NCBI GenBank assembly: GCA_000320605.2
Contig: KB445796.1
Span: 1,407,124 to 1,471,123 of the forward strand
Length of the DNA: 64,000 nucleotides
Origin: Gelatoporia subvermispora B
Taxonomy: Eukaryota > Basidiomycota > Agaricomycetes > Polyporales > Gelatoporiaceae
Direction of reading: 5' to 3'
Each line of letters opens with the position of its first letter. The stretch's first letter is position 1. Positions 10,910-22,400 of this stretch are shown here, in pieces. Position numbers and translations under genes: made by a program. The notes below the pieces were generated by a model. It ran no database searches and was not told where the DNA came from. It worked only from the letters and a program-made list of their open reading frames with translations.

Positions 10910-12780
10910 ATGATGACGATGCATGGATCTATACCAATCTTCTGGCCTCTTGACACTTCCGGCTCGGACGGCTTTTGCTATGGATGGCCTTCTCCTCTCG
11001 TCTGCGTCGCGGGACTCCTCCAAGTAGAGTCGGTGAGTACTGTATGGCGGACTCATGTTGTTTCTGGTCCGACATTAACATCTTCGTTCACCGCTAATAC
11101 AGAGAGATGAAGCGGACGCGATTATGCTTGGTGCTATTCATACGAAGGAATGGCAAGCTGCCAGGCACGCCCATCCAGAGTTACAAGACCCTGTGATCCT
11201 AGGCCATTTTACGCTGGAAACACCCTCTAGGGACGCTATGGAGTTGCCTGATATTTCGATATATCCTGAACATGCCAGTCCATCCAAGCGTGCGTAATGT
11301 ACCAATGCACCACACGTTGGCATCGTATCTAAGGAGCCTCTAGAGCCTCGCTTGACCATTCTGTACAGACGACCCCTCAGGGAGAATATGCAGTTCTACG
11401 CGTTAGACCATCATGAGCTGGATATACTTCCGTCTCAACAGAGTCCGCAGCACGATCCGTCGACAAGTGCTAGAAATGCAGCATATTTCTCTGCGGACTT
11501 CACGGCACCTAGGCACGATAATGCTTCAGGACTCGATACATCAGTGTTACAGGTTAGAAGCTACTTTACATCCCAAGTCTTGTTCGACTCATATCGCTCG
11601 CTAGCTCAATTTATCGAGATATTTAGCTGATGCGGTTGATACCTTCCGAAGGCCCTCCTCTACTGGCCTGTCTGCTCCAAATTCTCCTGCCTTAGGATTA
11701 CGCACACAGCCTACAACAGTTCCTGCTTCTGACGGGGACATTCCTCCGCCATGGTCTCATTTTCCACGCTTGCTGAGGGAGTTCTCCGCCACAGGTGTGT
11801 ATACGCCTCTCGTAGTGATTAGACCGTATCGTCTAAGACATCGAGTTAGTCGAACAGTTCGATGTTCGCTTTGAGCAAGCACAATTTGTATTCACTAATA
11901 TCCCAAAACTGTGGCAAAAACGGAAGCAGTACGTTACTGTCAAGGACATCTGTCGCTACGTCAGGTAGGGCATATCCATACCTAAGATCGCGCAAGGTTC
12001 ACATGTCCAGATTTTACAATTGCGTCTGGCTGGTCCTGAACGATGTGATTATCGGCGTTGCGATTGGATCGTTCCTACTTGAGAATCGGCAGGCCCTGTC
12101 TCAGATTTTAGACTACACACTGCAGGTCAGTACTGAGATTCTAGGCACTGCAGCTGCGTGCTCTACTAATTCTTCATCCAGCATTATTTGGTAGACTGGA
12201 TACGGGACGCCCTCATGTGGTTGAACAACTGGCCCGCGGGCCTCAAGCTCAATACGGAGCTCAGTTCCTTTCTTTGCCACATCTTTGTGGGCATGGTCAC
12301 CCTGTGGGGCCGTACGTCCACTTGCTATGCCCTCCTCTGTGCACCGTCTGACCCCGTAGTCAGAACTCCTGGTGGCCCTTTCCCCATACTATCCACTCAT
12401 ATTCTGGGTAGCTGGCGCAATGGGCTTCTTCGGCATGGCCGCTATGATCTCCTTACTCTCCGATCTCCTCAAATTCCTTACTGCCCATCTCTGGGTGTGC
12501 TACTGGCTTTCGGCCATTGTCTTTCGGCAGCAGCTCGGCTTTATAGGCTCGCTTTGGAATTTATTCCGGGGTGCGTCTGGTCATCTGGCATCATGCGTTC
12601 CGATTCTCAGGCGTGTCGCTGCATAGGAAAACGGTACAATGTCCTACGGATGCGCCTCGAGTCGTGGGATTACGACATCGACCAGCTCCTGCTCGGCACC
12701 ATCTTATTTACCCTGACGACTTTCTTGCAACCGACAGTGATGACATACTATGCGTTATTCGCAACCGTGAGTGCCCAAAA
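10835..12780 (+). repeat. Inverted-duplication arm (GPI1 5' half)
   Basis: This segment is the forward-strand partner of the reverse copy at 5110-6460. The similarity includes introns and about 60-75 bases upstream of the GPI1 ATG, so it is a genomic duplication and not a retrocopy. The stretch from about 12085 to 12625 has no counterpart in the other arm. The arms flank about 4.4 kb containing CDS1 and PRE9. Confidence 0.8.
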
Positions 12781-13355
12781 TACCACGTGTGAGGGCAATC
12801 CATGTGATTAATATGTTGATATGTTCCTGGTAGACCCGCTTGCTCATTATCATAATCCACGCTGTTCTTGATACCGCATCCGCTCTGCTCAATCACTTTC
12901 CTCTCTTCGCACTCATGCTCAGGATCAAGGATCCCCTCAGATTGCCAGGTACGTCAGCCGTCATTGGCATTGTGGATCATCAAGTCGTAACCACCTGTTA
13001 GGACGAATCACATTCTCACGAACACTAAGCGGCTCTCTGAAGCTTCAGGCGAGTCCCATATATATTGCCAAACTTGGTTACTGAAGTATATCACAGAACG
13101 AGGCTGCACCTTTGTCTTTTGTTTTCAGCCACTATGGTAAGTGATCGCAGTCGGAGGATTTTCTAGATGTTCATTGATGGGCTGCTCTTAGCGGAACTTG
13201 GAGGTCGCCTATTCTCACACTACCACCCAGTCCGCCTCATGCGACTGCTCGTGTCTGGTAGACCTATCCAGCCGATACAGCACACCCAAATACGCTTCAG
13301 TATGATTCCGACTACGGACAGCGAAAGCACTCTTAGTATGCAAGGTGTTTCCTAG
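10910..13355 (+). CDS. GPI1: GPI-GlcNAc transferase subunit Gpi1/PIG-Q
   Basis: This is a subunit of the ER complex that transfers GlcNAc to phosphatidylinositol, the first step of GPI-anchor synthesis. The start ATG (10910, or 10913 as conserved in the dead copy) leads into IFWPLDTSGSDGFCYGWPSP. Later blocks are RENMQFYALDHHELDIL, FYNCVWLVLNDVIIGVAIG, LNNWPAGLKLNTELSSFLC, LLSDLLKFLTAHLWVCYW, GSLWNLFRG, ESWDYDIDQLLLGT and LNHFPLFALMLRIKDP. All are Gpi1-family hallmarks and include several membrane helices. Apparent in-frame stops fall inside introns of ~54 bp that splice in phase (for example after DTSVLQ and after REFSAT). The last exons, from about 13015, are less certain. The gene looks functional, in contrast to the inverted copy. 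Confidence 0.9.
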
Positions 13356-14023
13356 TTACGTTCCCGATGTTATTTCATGGTATCCGGTATTGTTATATAC
13401 ATGTATAATGAATCGGATGTGATATCCAATGTGGGCTCAATGCCTGACCTGAAAGCACATGTCATTGCGCACTTGAATTGCACACGCTCTCGATCGGGCG
13501 ACGATCTCGTGCTCGTGGTGGCTACGAACCTGAGTAGCGCGTACTACTATCACTTACCAGCCTTTGCAAAGGGTTCTACTCGGTGACCTGTAGTAGGCGC
13601 AGAATATATTCGCTCGTCCTGTGACTTTGGATTCATGTGCAGAAATTTCTTGTATATCTTCTGGTATCGGTCCGACACCAATCTGAGGATTGGTTCTGCT
13701 GTCGGAATGTTTCCGGATGAACGACCTCAAAAGACACCCCTATTACAAAATTCTGTCACGAGCGGTCACGTCGGCACGTTGAGACTCCGCCTCGGCAGCC
13801 AGCGCTTCAACTATCCGCGGTTCAAGGGCTCCCTGGCAATGCAAAAGTCTGCATAAGTTCCCTTTGGCTATGTTATCTACATTGGATTCCGAGTCTGATG
13901 CGAATTGCCAGTGTCCGACATTGCTCAAGAACTGTATGGGTATGGTACGCTAGGGTATTGACCAAAGGTATGCTGCACTACAGGGTATCCACCCGGGATT
14001 GAATATGTATTAGTATCCGCGTT
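13356..14023. other. Gene-poor spacer left of the gap
   Basis: No gene is recognised. A 61-codon reverse-strand frame at 13743-13928 has a plausible amphipathic composition (PRIVEALAAEAESQRADVTA) and could be an isolated exon or remnant, but nothing joins to it before the gap. Confidence 0.4.
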
Positions 14024-14499
14024 NNNNNNNNNNNNNNNNNNNNNNNNNNNNNNNNNNNNNNNNNNNNNNNNNNNNNNNNNNNNNNNNNNNNNNNNNNNNN
14101 NNNNNNNNNNNNNNNNNNNNNNNNNNNNNNNNNNNNNNNNNNNNNNNNNNNNNNNNNNNNNNNNNNNNNNNNNNNNNNNNNNNNNNNNNNNNNNNNNNNN
14201 NNNNNNNNNNNNNNNNNNNNNNNNNNNNNNNNNNNNNNNNNNNNNNNNNNNNNNNNNNNNNNNNNNNNNNNNNNNNNNNNNNNNNNNNNNNNNNNNNNNN
14301 NNNNNNNNNNNNNNNNNNNNNNNNNNNNNNNNNNNNNNNNNNNNNNNNNNNNNNNNNNNNNNNNNNNNNNNNNNNNNNNNNNNNNNNNNNNNNNNNNNNN
14401 NNNNNNNNNNNNNNNNNNNNNNNNNNNNNNNNNNNNNNNNNNNNNNNNNNNNNNNNNNNNNNNNNNNNNNNNNNNNNNNNNNNNNNNNNNNNNNNNNNN
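14024..14499. other. Assembly gap (476 N)
   Basis: A run of N marks unresolved sequence. It sits in a gene-poor region close to a repeat, which is a common reason for scaffold gaps. Any open frame crossing it is meaningless. Confidence 0.99.
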
Positions 14500-15009
14500 A
14501 TGCTCGTCAGCACGCGTTTGCCTCACTTGCAAAAGTCGCAGCCACTGCGGATCAACGGAGTTCTAAACCGTCACTCTGCGCCACCAGCAAGTCACCCCTT
14601 CCTTCACAAATATTGTGTCCAGCTCTAACATGGCTAGTTGACGCAGATCGGGCCCTTTAGCATGATTCTTTTCGATAGGAAACCTCCCAGGAGTGAAGCC
14701 GAGAGCTGCCGGTGCAATAGTGATGGATAGATCTCATTATCAGTTTTGATGTAGAGCTTACACTCCTTTGAAAAACGTCATTGATATCACTCCGTATCCT
14801 CACCACCTCACGCCGGGAAATTTCTGAGTGGTAGATAATGTTCACAATCTACTAATGCATTTATATTTTTGACTCCGAGACTGAATGTGCCAGTGTGGGC
14901 GGAGCTATAGTCGATTTTTTAAGAGGTTGCGGCTTTGCAAAAGGAGGTAACTGATAGTAGGACCCAGGCATATCCCCTTAGATGTTGGATCCGACAACCC
15001 CTGGTTTTG

Positions 15010-15105
15010 GCCAATTTTACCCGCACGAATTTGGCCCGTTTTTGTCCGCACCAGGATCCACTTGACCCCTGCGGGTGTCGCTTTTGTCCGCATTACGGAT
15101 CTAAC
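15010..15105 (+). repeat. Degenerate ~44-bp repeat, cluster 1
   Basis: Three copies of a TTTT(A/G)(C/T)CCGCAC core, often followed by CAGGATC, begin near 15014, 15039 and 15081. The forward frame reads RFCPHQDP.. and RFCPHYGS.., the same peptide unit as cluster 2. Confidence 0.65.
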
Positions 15106-15559
15106 CTCAAAAAAGCGCCCAAAATAGATATAATTCTGAAGAAATTTCTCTGCATCCAGAATACCGAGAAGAACAAGATCTACCACTTTCCCGGCCTCCC
15201 AGAGCGCAATCGGCGTCGTGAATATCGAATTGTAAAGCAATTACAGCAGCGGAAGCGAAGCTCAGAACATCATCAGGCGTGATTCCTGCTACTATTCGCA
15301 TCCGGAGCTCGTTGGAGCTGTATCATATGCCCTTTTGAGTTTGACTATCTGATAGTTGTATAGTTAGCCGGTGGCCGATCGAGACACATTACGTGGCAGC
15401 CGGAGAGCACGATATCTCAGGTAGATACGGAAGGGTTATTTCCATAAATTCATCCAGCGAGGTAAACATTGAAGTGAACGTATGCGGGTCCTTCAGCGCG
15501 TTGGCTCGTTTTGGGTAGACATCCAAGCAGGTGTGTCGCGTCGGCCGCGCTGCCGCGCG

Positions 15560-15725
15560 GGGCCGATTTTACCCGCACCAGGATCTCACCTTGCCCTCCC
15601 TAGTCCACTTTTACCCGCGCAAAATATCGAACTTAGGTCCGTATCTTGGCCATTTTTATCCGCATGACGATCCTACCTTGGCTCATTTTGACCCCCATTT
15701 TTGTCCGCACCAGGATCCAACATCA
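15560..15725 (+). repeat. Degenerate ~44-bp repeat, cluster 2
   Basis: Four copies of the same core start near 15566, 15608, 15652 and 15697, a spacing of 42-45 bases. One forward frame stays open across all four and reads as a ~15-residue repeat with FYPHQDLT, FYPRKISN, FYPHDDPT and FCPHQDPT. There is no ATG in a good position, so this may be a minisatellite or the remnant of a repeat protein. Confidence 0.7.
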
Positions 15726-15884
15726 TGTGGGGTATGCCGGGGTCCTCGCGTACTGCGCTGTCCTGCTTTAGTCTGCTCTGGTCCACGTATTTTTTGCTAC
15801 TCGTGCTCTTCATCTTCTTTCACTACCATCTCTTGCATTGTAACTTGAACTTTCCTGGCCTGCACTTTCTCTTGAACTGCATCC

Positions 15885-18800
15885 ATGGCTTCCTCCCGAA
15901 GTCCGGAGGCGCCGGGCAGCTCTCGGGATCCTTTCGAGCTGGAACGACTTGCTGAGGAACTTGCGGTACGCGAACGTAGCTCTGCCCCACGCAAGTCGAC
16001 AGGTGTCGCGGAGGACGATCTTGTACAGCACGAGCTCCCACTGTACATACCACTTTCTCATAACAACCCCCACCTGTGTGCGGACACATTCAACGTCGAG
16101 GAGTTCCTGCTATCTCGCGCATACACGTCCCTCACCGACCTACGCTCGGAGTTACGCGAGTATCTAGCAACACTGAAGGAGGAGCTTGTGAAACTGATAA
16201 ATGACGACTATGAGGCATTTATCAGCTTGAGCACGGACCTCCGGGGAGAGGGCGCGCGGCTGGGGAGGCTGAAGAGACCACTGGGAGACCTGAAGTCGCA
16301 AGTCGTTGTACGTTTCTCTGACGAAGTGTCATATACAACTACGTGATGTTATCGTATACAGGAGTCGCGTCAGACTCTGCAAAGCTTGCAGGATGCCATA
16401 CAAGCCAAGTTGGATCGACGGTCAGCTCTCCGAGATGAGAAGGTACGTGAAGCATCTCGCAGTGTGGTTTGAACAGCACGTATGCAACCTGAAACATATA
16501 TTATACAATCATCTGCCTTTTCTCTGTACATGAGAGACGAAAGGAGCCATATAGCTCATGTTACTCGTATTATGATCAGGCATTCCTGCACTTGCTCCTC
16601 AAGATTTCGGAGTCCATCACACGCCTTGAGTCCCTTCTTCTGGTCGCATCTCCACCTGAAGCGAATGAACCCTCCAAAGACTTGCAGGCGGTGAAAATGT
16701 CAATGAGGAGCGACGATGATGCTACAGAGGATAGGTGCGCTCTTGTGTATTAGGGGCATTGAATCTGTACTAAACGTTAGGCAGAGCGCGGGGCAGTCGT
16801 GCCAAACATCTTGCCCGTGTGGCGACAGAGTATACGCAGTTGCTTTACCATGTTTCGAGAGCATGCACTGGGCGGTGCGCATTCGTCGAGGAGTCGCAAT
16901 GGGTTTGTGAGCTATCTATTGAGCCATGACGTACTGTGGTCTGACATTTGACATCATCTCACAGCGCATAGATCGCATCAAGTCTACACTGTCTTCTGAC
17001 CTTGACCACCTGTTTGCTGTCACAGTAACATCACTTGTTAACGGCAAGGAGCCCGGTAAGGAGGTCCGAGCGACGGAGGCTGAGAAATCCAAGTGGCTCG
17101 CAGACATCACTGAATGTCTGAAGACATATGATACACTTGGCTCGTGGCGAGATGCTGAAGACGTCCTCAGACGAGAAGTCGTGCGAAGTTTCGTCAAGAA
17201 GGTATGTTCGCTTGCAGGATGCGGCTACATCCCGCTAAATTACTCCACAGAACATTCATCCCGGCGCATTGAGCGCACCTCACTCACCTGTCGTTCCACA
17301 TACACCCTTCGGTGGTTCGGCGCGTCCGTCCACACCACTCCCAACAGGCCTCCCGCCGCGGACACCATACACTCCCTTCACAGCATTCGCATCCAAGCAG
17401 AACCCGTTCGAGTTCAAACATGACTCCCTCTCCTCACCCGGGATCTCCGCGCACATGCTCGACGACCGCGATGACCCACTTGCTGCTTTGTACAACACTG
17501 TACTCAAGTTCATTGATCGCGACCTGAAGCGTATCATGGAGATTGCAGAGCATGTCTGCGTGAAGTCCGGGTCGAGATCGACCAGAGAGAGTCAGCCATA
17601 CAGTCTCGTCAACTCGACTAAGCCGAGGGGCGAGGAGTCAGGCTTCGAGATTATGGCGAACGTCATTTGGTCCGAGGTTGGGCGGGCAGTCATGGACGAG
17701 CTCGGAAGTGTTGTCTTTGCGGCAGGAAAGCCAGAGGAGTTCCGTAAGGTGCCTATCGGTCTATGCAAATGCGCAATCATTGCTGCCAAAGCTAATATTG
17801 TCTGCTAGCATTACGAGACTACGCAGGCGTTCATAAGGGCTCTCGAGTTCCTAGCGCCTTCGGTACATTCAATCGAGGCAATGCGGACGCACCTAGTATA
17901 TGCAGCTTTTGAGCGACGGTGGCAGCTGGCTGTCTACTTCCAGCTGCGATGGAAGGAGATTGTACCGCCCTTAGAGGATAAGCTGATCATCACTCGTCTC
18001 GAGCGATCAGCTGACAAAGGTTGGAAATATTGTGTACGCATTCCACGCAGTCTGACTGAACCTGTACTTCGTGCATAGCCGCTTCGCCCTTTGCGACATC
18101 CCAAGCGGCAGCAATATGGGAGGCTATCAGTACATGCTGGAGTGCCGAGGTTTACATCCCCGATCTCGCATATCGCTTTTGGAGGTTGACGCTGCAGGTT
18201 CGTCTGCCTGTCTCCAGAAGTCTCACACAAGTTTGAACGTCCAGGTAGCTCTTCAACCGATATAGAACTTGGTTGGATAGTAGTCTTCCTGCCTTCGAGC
18301 CTCCCCCTAAGATAGCTGCGGTAGTAGCTGCGGAAAAGGCAAGTATCTTGCTCGTCGTTGTCCCCCGCACAATTCCGTTTACTGATTCTGACACAGACTG
18401 GCGGATCTCCCTCCCTCACACGAGCGACTACACCAAACCTACCTACCGAAGCCGCTTCTCCAGAAGCAACAGCAGCGGACGAACAGCTTCTGCAACAATT
18501 TGCAACAGCTATTGTCGACATCAAGGCGATAGAGTCAAGCGCTTGGAGGATCTGGAGGGAGGAACTTAGCATCATGCTTCCCGACATCGAGTCTGCGGAG
18601 GACGACGCACCGAAACCTGAGGGTCTGTCACTTTTCAGCTCAGTTGTCCTACCATTTATTGATGCGAGTTTAGATATCTTGAAGCAGTCTCTGTCAAAGC
18701 TCACGTCCCTTCTCCAACCTCTATCTAACCAGATCGTCTATATATTAGCGAGGCGAGCTTGCGACGCGCTGTTGGCCATGCGGTCGATACCCTCGCAGTT

Positions 18801-19359
18801 CCGGGCCATGTCATCTAAGCGGAAACCCACGGAACCCAGTCACTTCATCTCGCTTATCTTCCGCCCGCTCAAGTTATTCTTTGCCATCGGGGCAGCGGAT
18901 GGGCCAGGTGCCGCCCTAAAGGCTGACTTCCTCCAACATTATTCGACGGAGGTTTTTGAGATTGTTGCTCAGCGGTAAGGCATAGTTGGAGGTTTGCAGC
19001 ATCTGGATGTCACTTACAAGGGGTGCTGTCGTTTGAAGGTACATTTACTTCCTCTCATCCATGAAGAAGACCGAGGAGTCCTTGCGCCGATTGAAGAAGG
19101 GGAGGGAATCTGCCTTCTCGTTTTTGAGCGGCGGAGGTTCTAGGGACAACAGCGGTCGCGCCGATGAAGAAAAAATCCGCGCTCAGATGATTCTGGATGT
19201 AGAAGCCTTTGGGGAGGAGGCAAAATCGCTTGGTGTTCCGACTCGAGAGAATGAGACCTACAAGGCACTAGTCGATATGGCGCAAGCTCCTCTGACGGAT
19301 GGTAGGTCTCCGGCCTCGCTCGGCGAACAAGAATGTTAATAGTCTGTACAGAGTCTTGA
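15885..19359 (+). CDS. COG2: Conserved oligomeric Golgi complex subunit 2
   Basis: COG2 belongs to the COG tether that captures vesicles at the Golgi. The start MASSRSPEAPG leads to the conserved N-terminal region: DTFNVEEFLLSRAYTSLTDL then ELVKLINDDYEAFISLSTDL, followed by a heptad-rich coiled coil. The C-terminal helical domain (IWREELSIMLPDIES onward) is present. About ten small introns join in phase. One at 18339-18396 begins GC, not GT: the junction is AAG|GCAAGT and the next frame fits only if it is removed. The end is uncertain: an in-frame stop at 19337-19339, or a 50-base final intron (19302-19351) giving a stop at 19357-19359. It converges on VPS8 with under 70 bases between stops. 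Confidence 0.88.
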
Positions 19360-19406
19360 TTAGATACCCTGTTCGCATCCCGGGACGTTTACACCATATC
19401 CATGTT

Positions 19407-22400
19407 TTAATGTACACTGAGGGTATTAGTAGGAATATCAGGCGGTGAGCATCTACTATGGTATATAGCGCCTGTCCGAGATACAATAATCGGAGAGTCG
19501 TTCCGGTGGTCCTGAGTCCCGTTCGTCGTCGCCACCTGCACTTTGTTGCTGACGAAGGATTCTCCGCAGGAATAGCATGTTCCTTGCGACGGCGCCCAAC
19601 CCCGGACGCGCTGCAGTGCGAATTCTTCGAGTGTCTCGAAAAGGTCACGGTCCACGAGGTGTTTTGAGATGATGAGCATGTCCCCATCCGACCTGTATGA
19701 TTCCAGCATACCGGTCAAGATTGTCCTGAACTCTGCGTAGAGAGCGCCCTTGGATGCTTGATTGCCCTGCATTGACTCGACCAGCCGCTTGAACAAGCGA
19801 GGCAGCGAAGTGACTTTTGTGGAGCTGGTCGACATGAGCGAACCGAATGTGTTCTGTAGAATTGAGCGTAAGGAGGCAGTGACCGCCCGGATGATATCCG
19901 ACGATTCCGCGATTGTCGAGTCAACTGCTGATGGCCTGCAGCTCACTACTCTATGCACAGAGTCGAGTTGGTTCTTGAGCAGACGGAACCAAACATCCTC
20001 GAGCGGCAATGATATGTCCGAACCAGGTTTTGAGCGTTCGACGCAGATCGCTACGGAAGTGTGAGCAATGCATTCGAGACTCTGGACAAAGTCCCAGATG
20101 TCTTGCTCCGCAAGCGGTTCACTGACGAGCGTTACCGCGATCCGGACTGACAATGCCTTCTCATAGGATTCCGCCTTCTCCAGGGCTGCAGACGAGTCGC
20201 CCTCGCGATCGAGGAGCCAGATTGCGGCGTCGTATACACGATGGCTTTCACATGTCTCGACAATCGCAGGTATGTCGATGAAGTCACGAGGAAGATATTG
20301 AAGAGTTGGAATAATGCCAGAAGGATCGTAGAGGCAGTGTAGTGAAAGGTACAGTCGGCGGAGACTAGGCGCTACGTGAGATGATGGACCACCCTTTCGC
20401 ATAGGATCTACTGAAGCTTCTTCCTGGGCGGATTGTGGCGAACCGAGCAAATAGTGCAAGTACTCGAAACGCTCTCGGTCCTCGTCTGGGCCAAATGATT
20501 CTACCGCACGCTCGTGAAAATCGGGTAAGTACTTGTCAAGCAAGGCTGCTGTGCCGGAGATGCTGGCATGGAGGAGGGCTGGCAACGACTCGGACACCAC
20601 GTCAGCGACGTCTTTGGGCAACATCCCCTTGTTCTTTCGTTTTGCAATGTGGAGCACATCATCTAGGGAAGGAAGCAATGTTGTGCGAGGAAGATCCGGA
20701 TCTTGCAAGAAAGTCGTATAAAGCGATGACCAGCGATTCTCTTGTCTGTACCAAGAACGCAGAATCCTGTAGAACCCAGCCTCCTCGAACAGCACCAGAA
20801 TGTCTTCACTGTCATGGGGCGTATACGCGGACAGCAGATACTCCGCGGCAAGTTGACGATCCTCGCGAGTGCTCTCATCCGGGTCTTCTATAAGACCAAC
20901 CAAAATGCTATGCAACGTGCTGGGCGCTATCTCCAGGTATTGAGGGTACTTGGGTATGTTCCTCGCGATAAAGATGTGGACGAATGTCCGCTCGTCGGGG
21001 GCAAGCTCTGGAGACGCCAAGATCTCGAGCAAGATCTTGACAATCACCAATCGACTAATGCTCCTGGTCTCTTCGTTCAAATAAGTATCTTCGAAGGCTA
21101 AATCAAGGGTGTGAAGGAACGCTTCCGGGTCGAACCGGAGTAAGAGCCGGGCATATGGGTACGTCGGTTCCACCCCATTCTCCTCATCGGATGTCAACAC
21201 CAGCTTCCCGCCTTCGCCCACTGGCCAGACACTGGAACGACCGAAGAAAATGAACGTGTAGACATCGTTTCGTGCCTGTTCCCCTTCGTCCTCAGGGATA
21301 GGGTCTTCAGACGGATATGTCAATCCCGTCAAGACGTCGGCCAAGTACGGATAGATCTTGTAAGCGTTTAGAATGGTCTCCTCGATCGCGTCGCCGTCGA
21401 CGTACGCCCCAGAATCTGGAGAGGCTTCCATGCGTGCCCTGCGGTATTGCTGAACCTGCCTGATAAGGCCAAGAAGCTCCACGATTGGGGACACATAGTC
21501 CTTGAGTGCCCGAGTGAACACATAAATCAAGGCGTCATATAGTCTGTGTTTCCGGCATAGCGCGATCGCTTGGTTGATATCTAGGCAGTCCGGATCAATG
21601 TGCCATATGACCCTCTCCGCCAGGCTGGGCTTGTTGTCCACGTCATGCAATGTGATGAGTTGCTGAGTGATCCGTGGTGGTACATGTCGGATGACGCCGT
21701 CAAGGATAAATGGTTCCAGTTGCAATAGGTATATGCGTGTGATGCCGTTGTCGTCATAATATTGGAATAGATCTTCCCAAAGGAACTCGTAGTCGTCCAG
21801 AGCTATGCACGCACGAGCGCAAGTCTGAACCAGTTCTTCGAAAAGCGACGTCCGGTCGACTCCGCGGCCATCTGGTGTGACGTGGGTCCCATCCATCATC
21901 CGATCCTCCGAGAAGGCATAGCGAGCCGATGCTGTCATCAGGTCCCGCATCTTCTCGCCGACTACTTCTTTCAGCTTGTCCGGCTTGTCAGGAAGCCCGT
22001 TTCTGTTCCCGGGCGCTTCACCGAGGTAGTACGAACGGACCAGCTCGATGGCGCTCAGGAAATCGCCGTTCTCGACGAAAGATAATATCCGGTCTGCCCA
22101 CGTGAGTAACGTGCCGACCTGAAGCCCATGTTGGCCCTGTTGGCGACGGTCAATGATGAGTCGCAGACGCAACGCCAGGTCGGCACACATACCAAGATGA
22201 AGATCTTGCCCTTGTAAACTCGGAAGCTGTGGGCAACCTCGGTGACCGCGTCGGAATATGAAACCGAGCCATTCGTGGTGTGGCTCAACGTCGGAGAGAC
22301 AAGCGTCCAGGAATCATAGTCGACGCGTTCGACGACCTTGAAAGCGCGGACATCGTAGACTTCCAGATGATGACCGGTGAGGACAATGATTTGCTAACTT

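Larger units (their letters stand above)
14500..15884. other. Gene-poor spacer with repeat clusters
   Basis: Between the gap and COG2 I recognise no gene. It contains two clusters of a degenerate repeat, listed separately, about 450 bases apart. The last ~150 bases should hold the COG2 promoter; a CT-rich run leads up to its ATG. Confidence 0.5.

Noticed and set aside
11293..11346. Apparent stop codon within intact GPI1
   Set aside because: A GT..AG intron of about 54 bases removes it and restores the conserved frame (SPSKQPRLTILYRR), so it is not evidence of inactivation.
13978..14532. Open frames spanning the N run
   Set aside because: They consist almost wholly of unknown residues.
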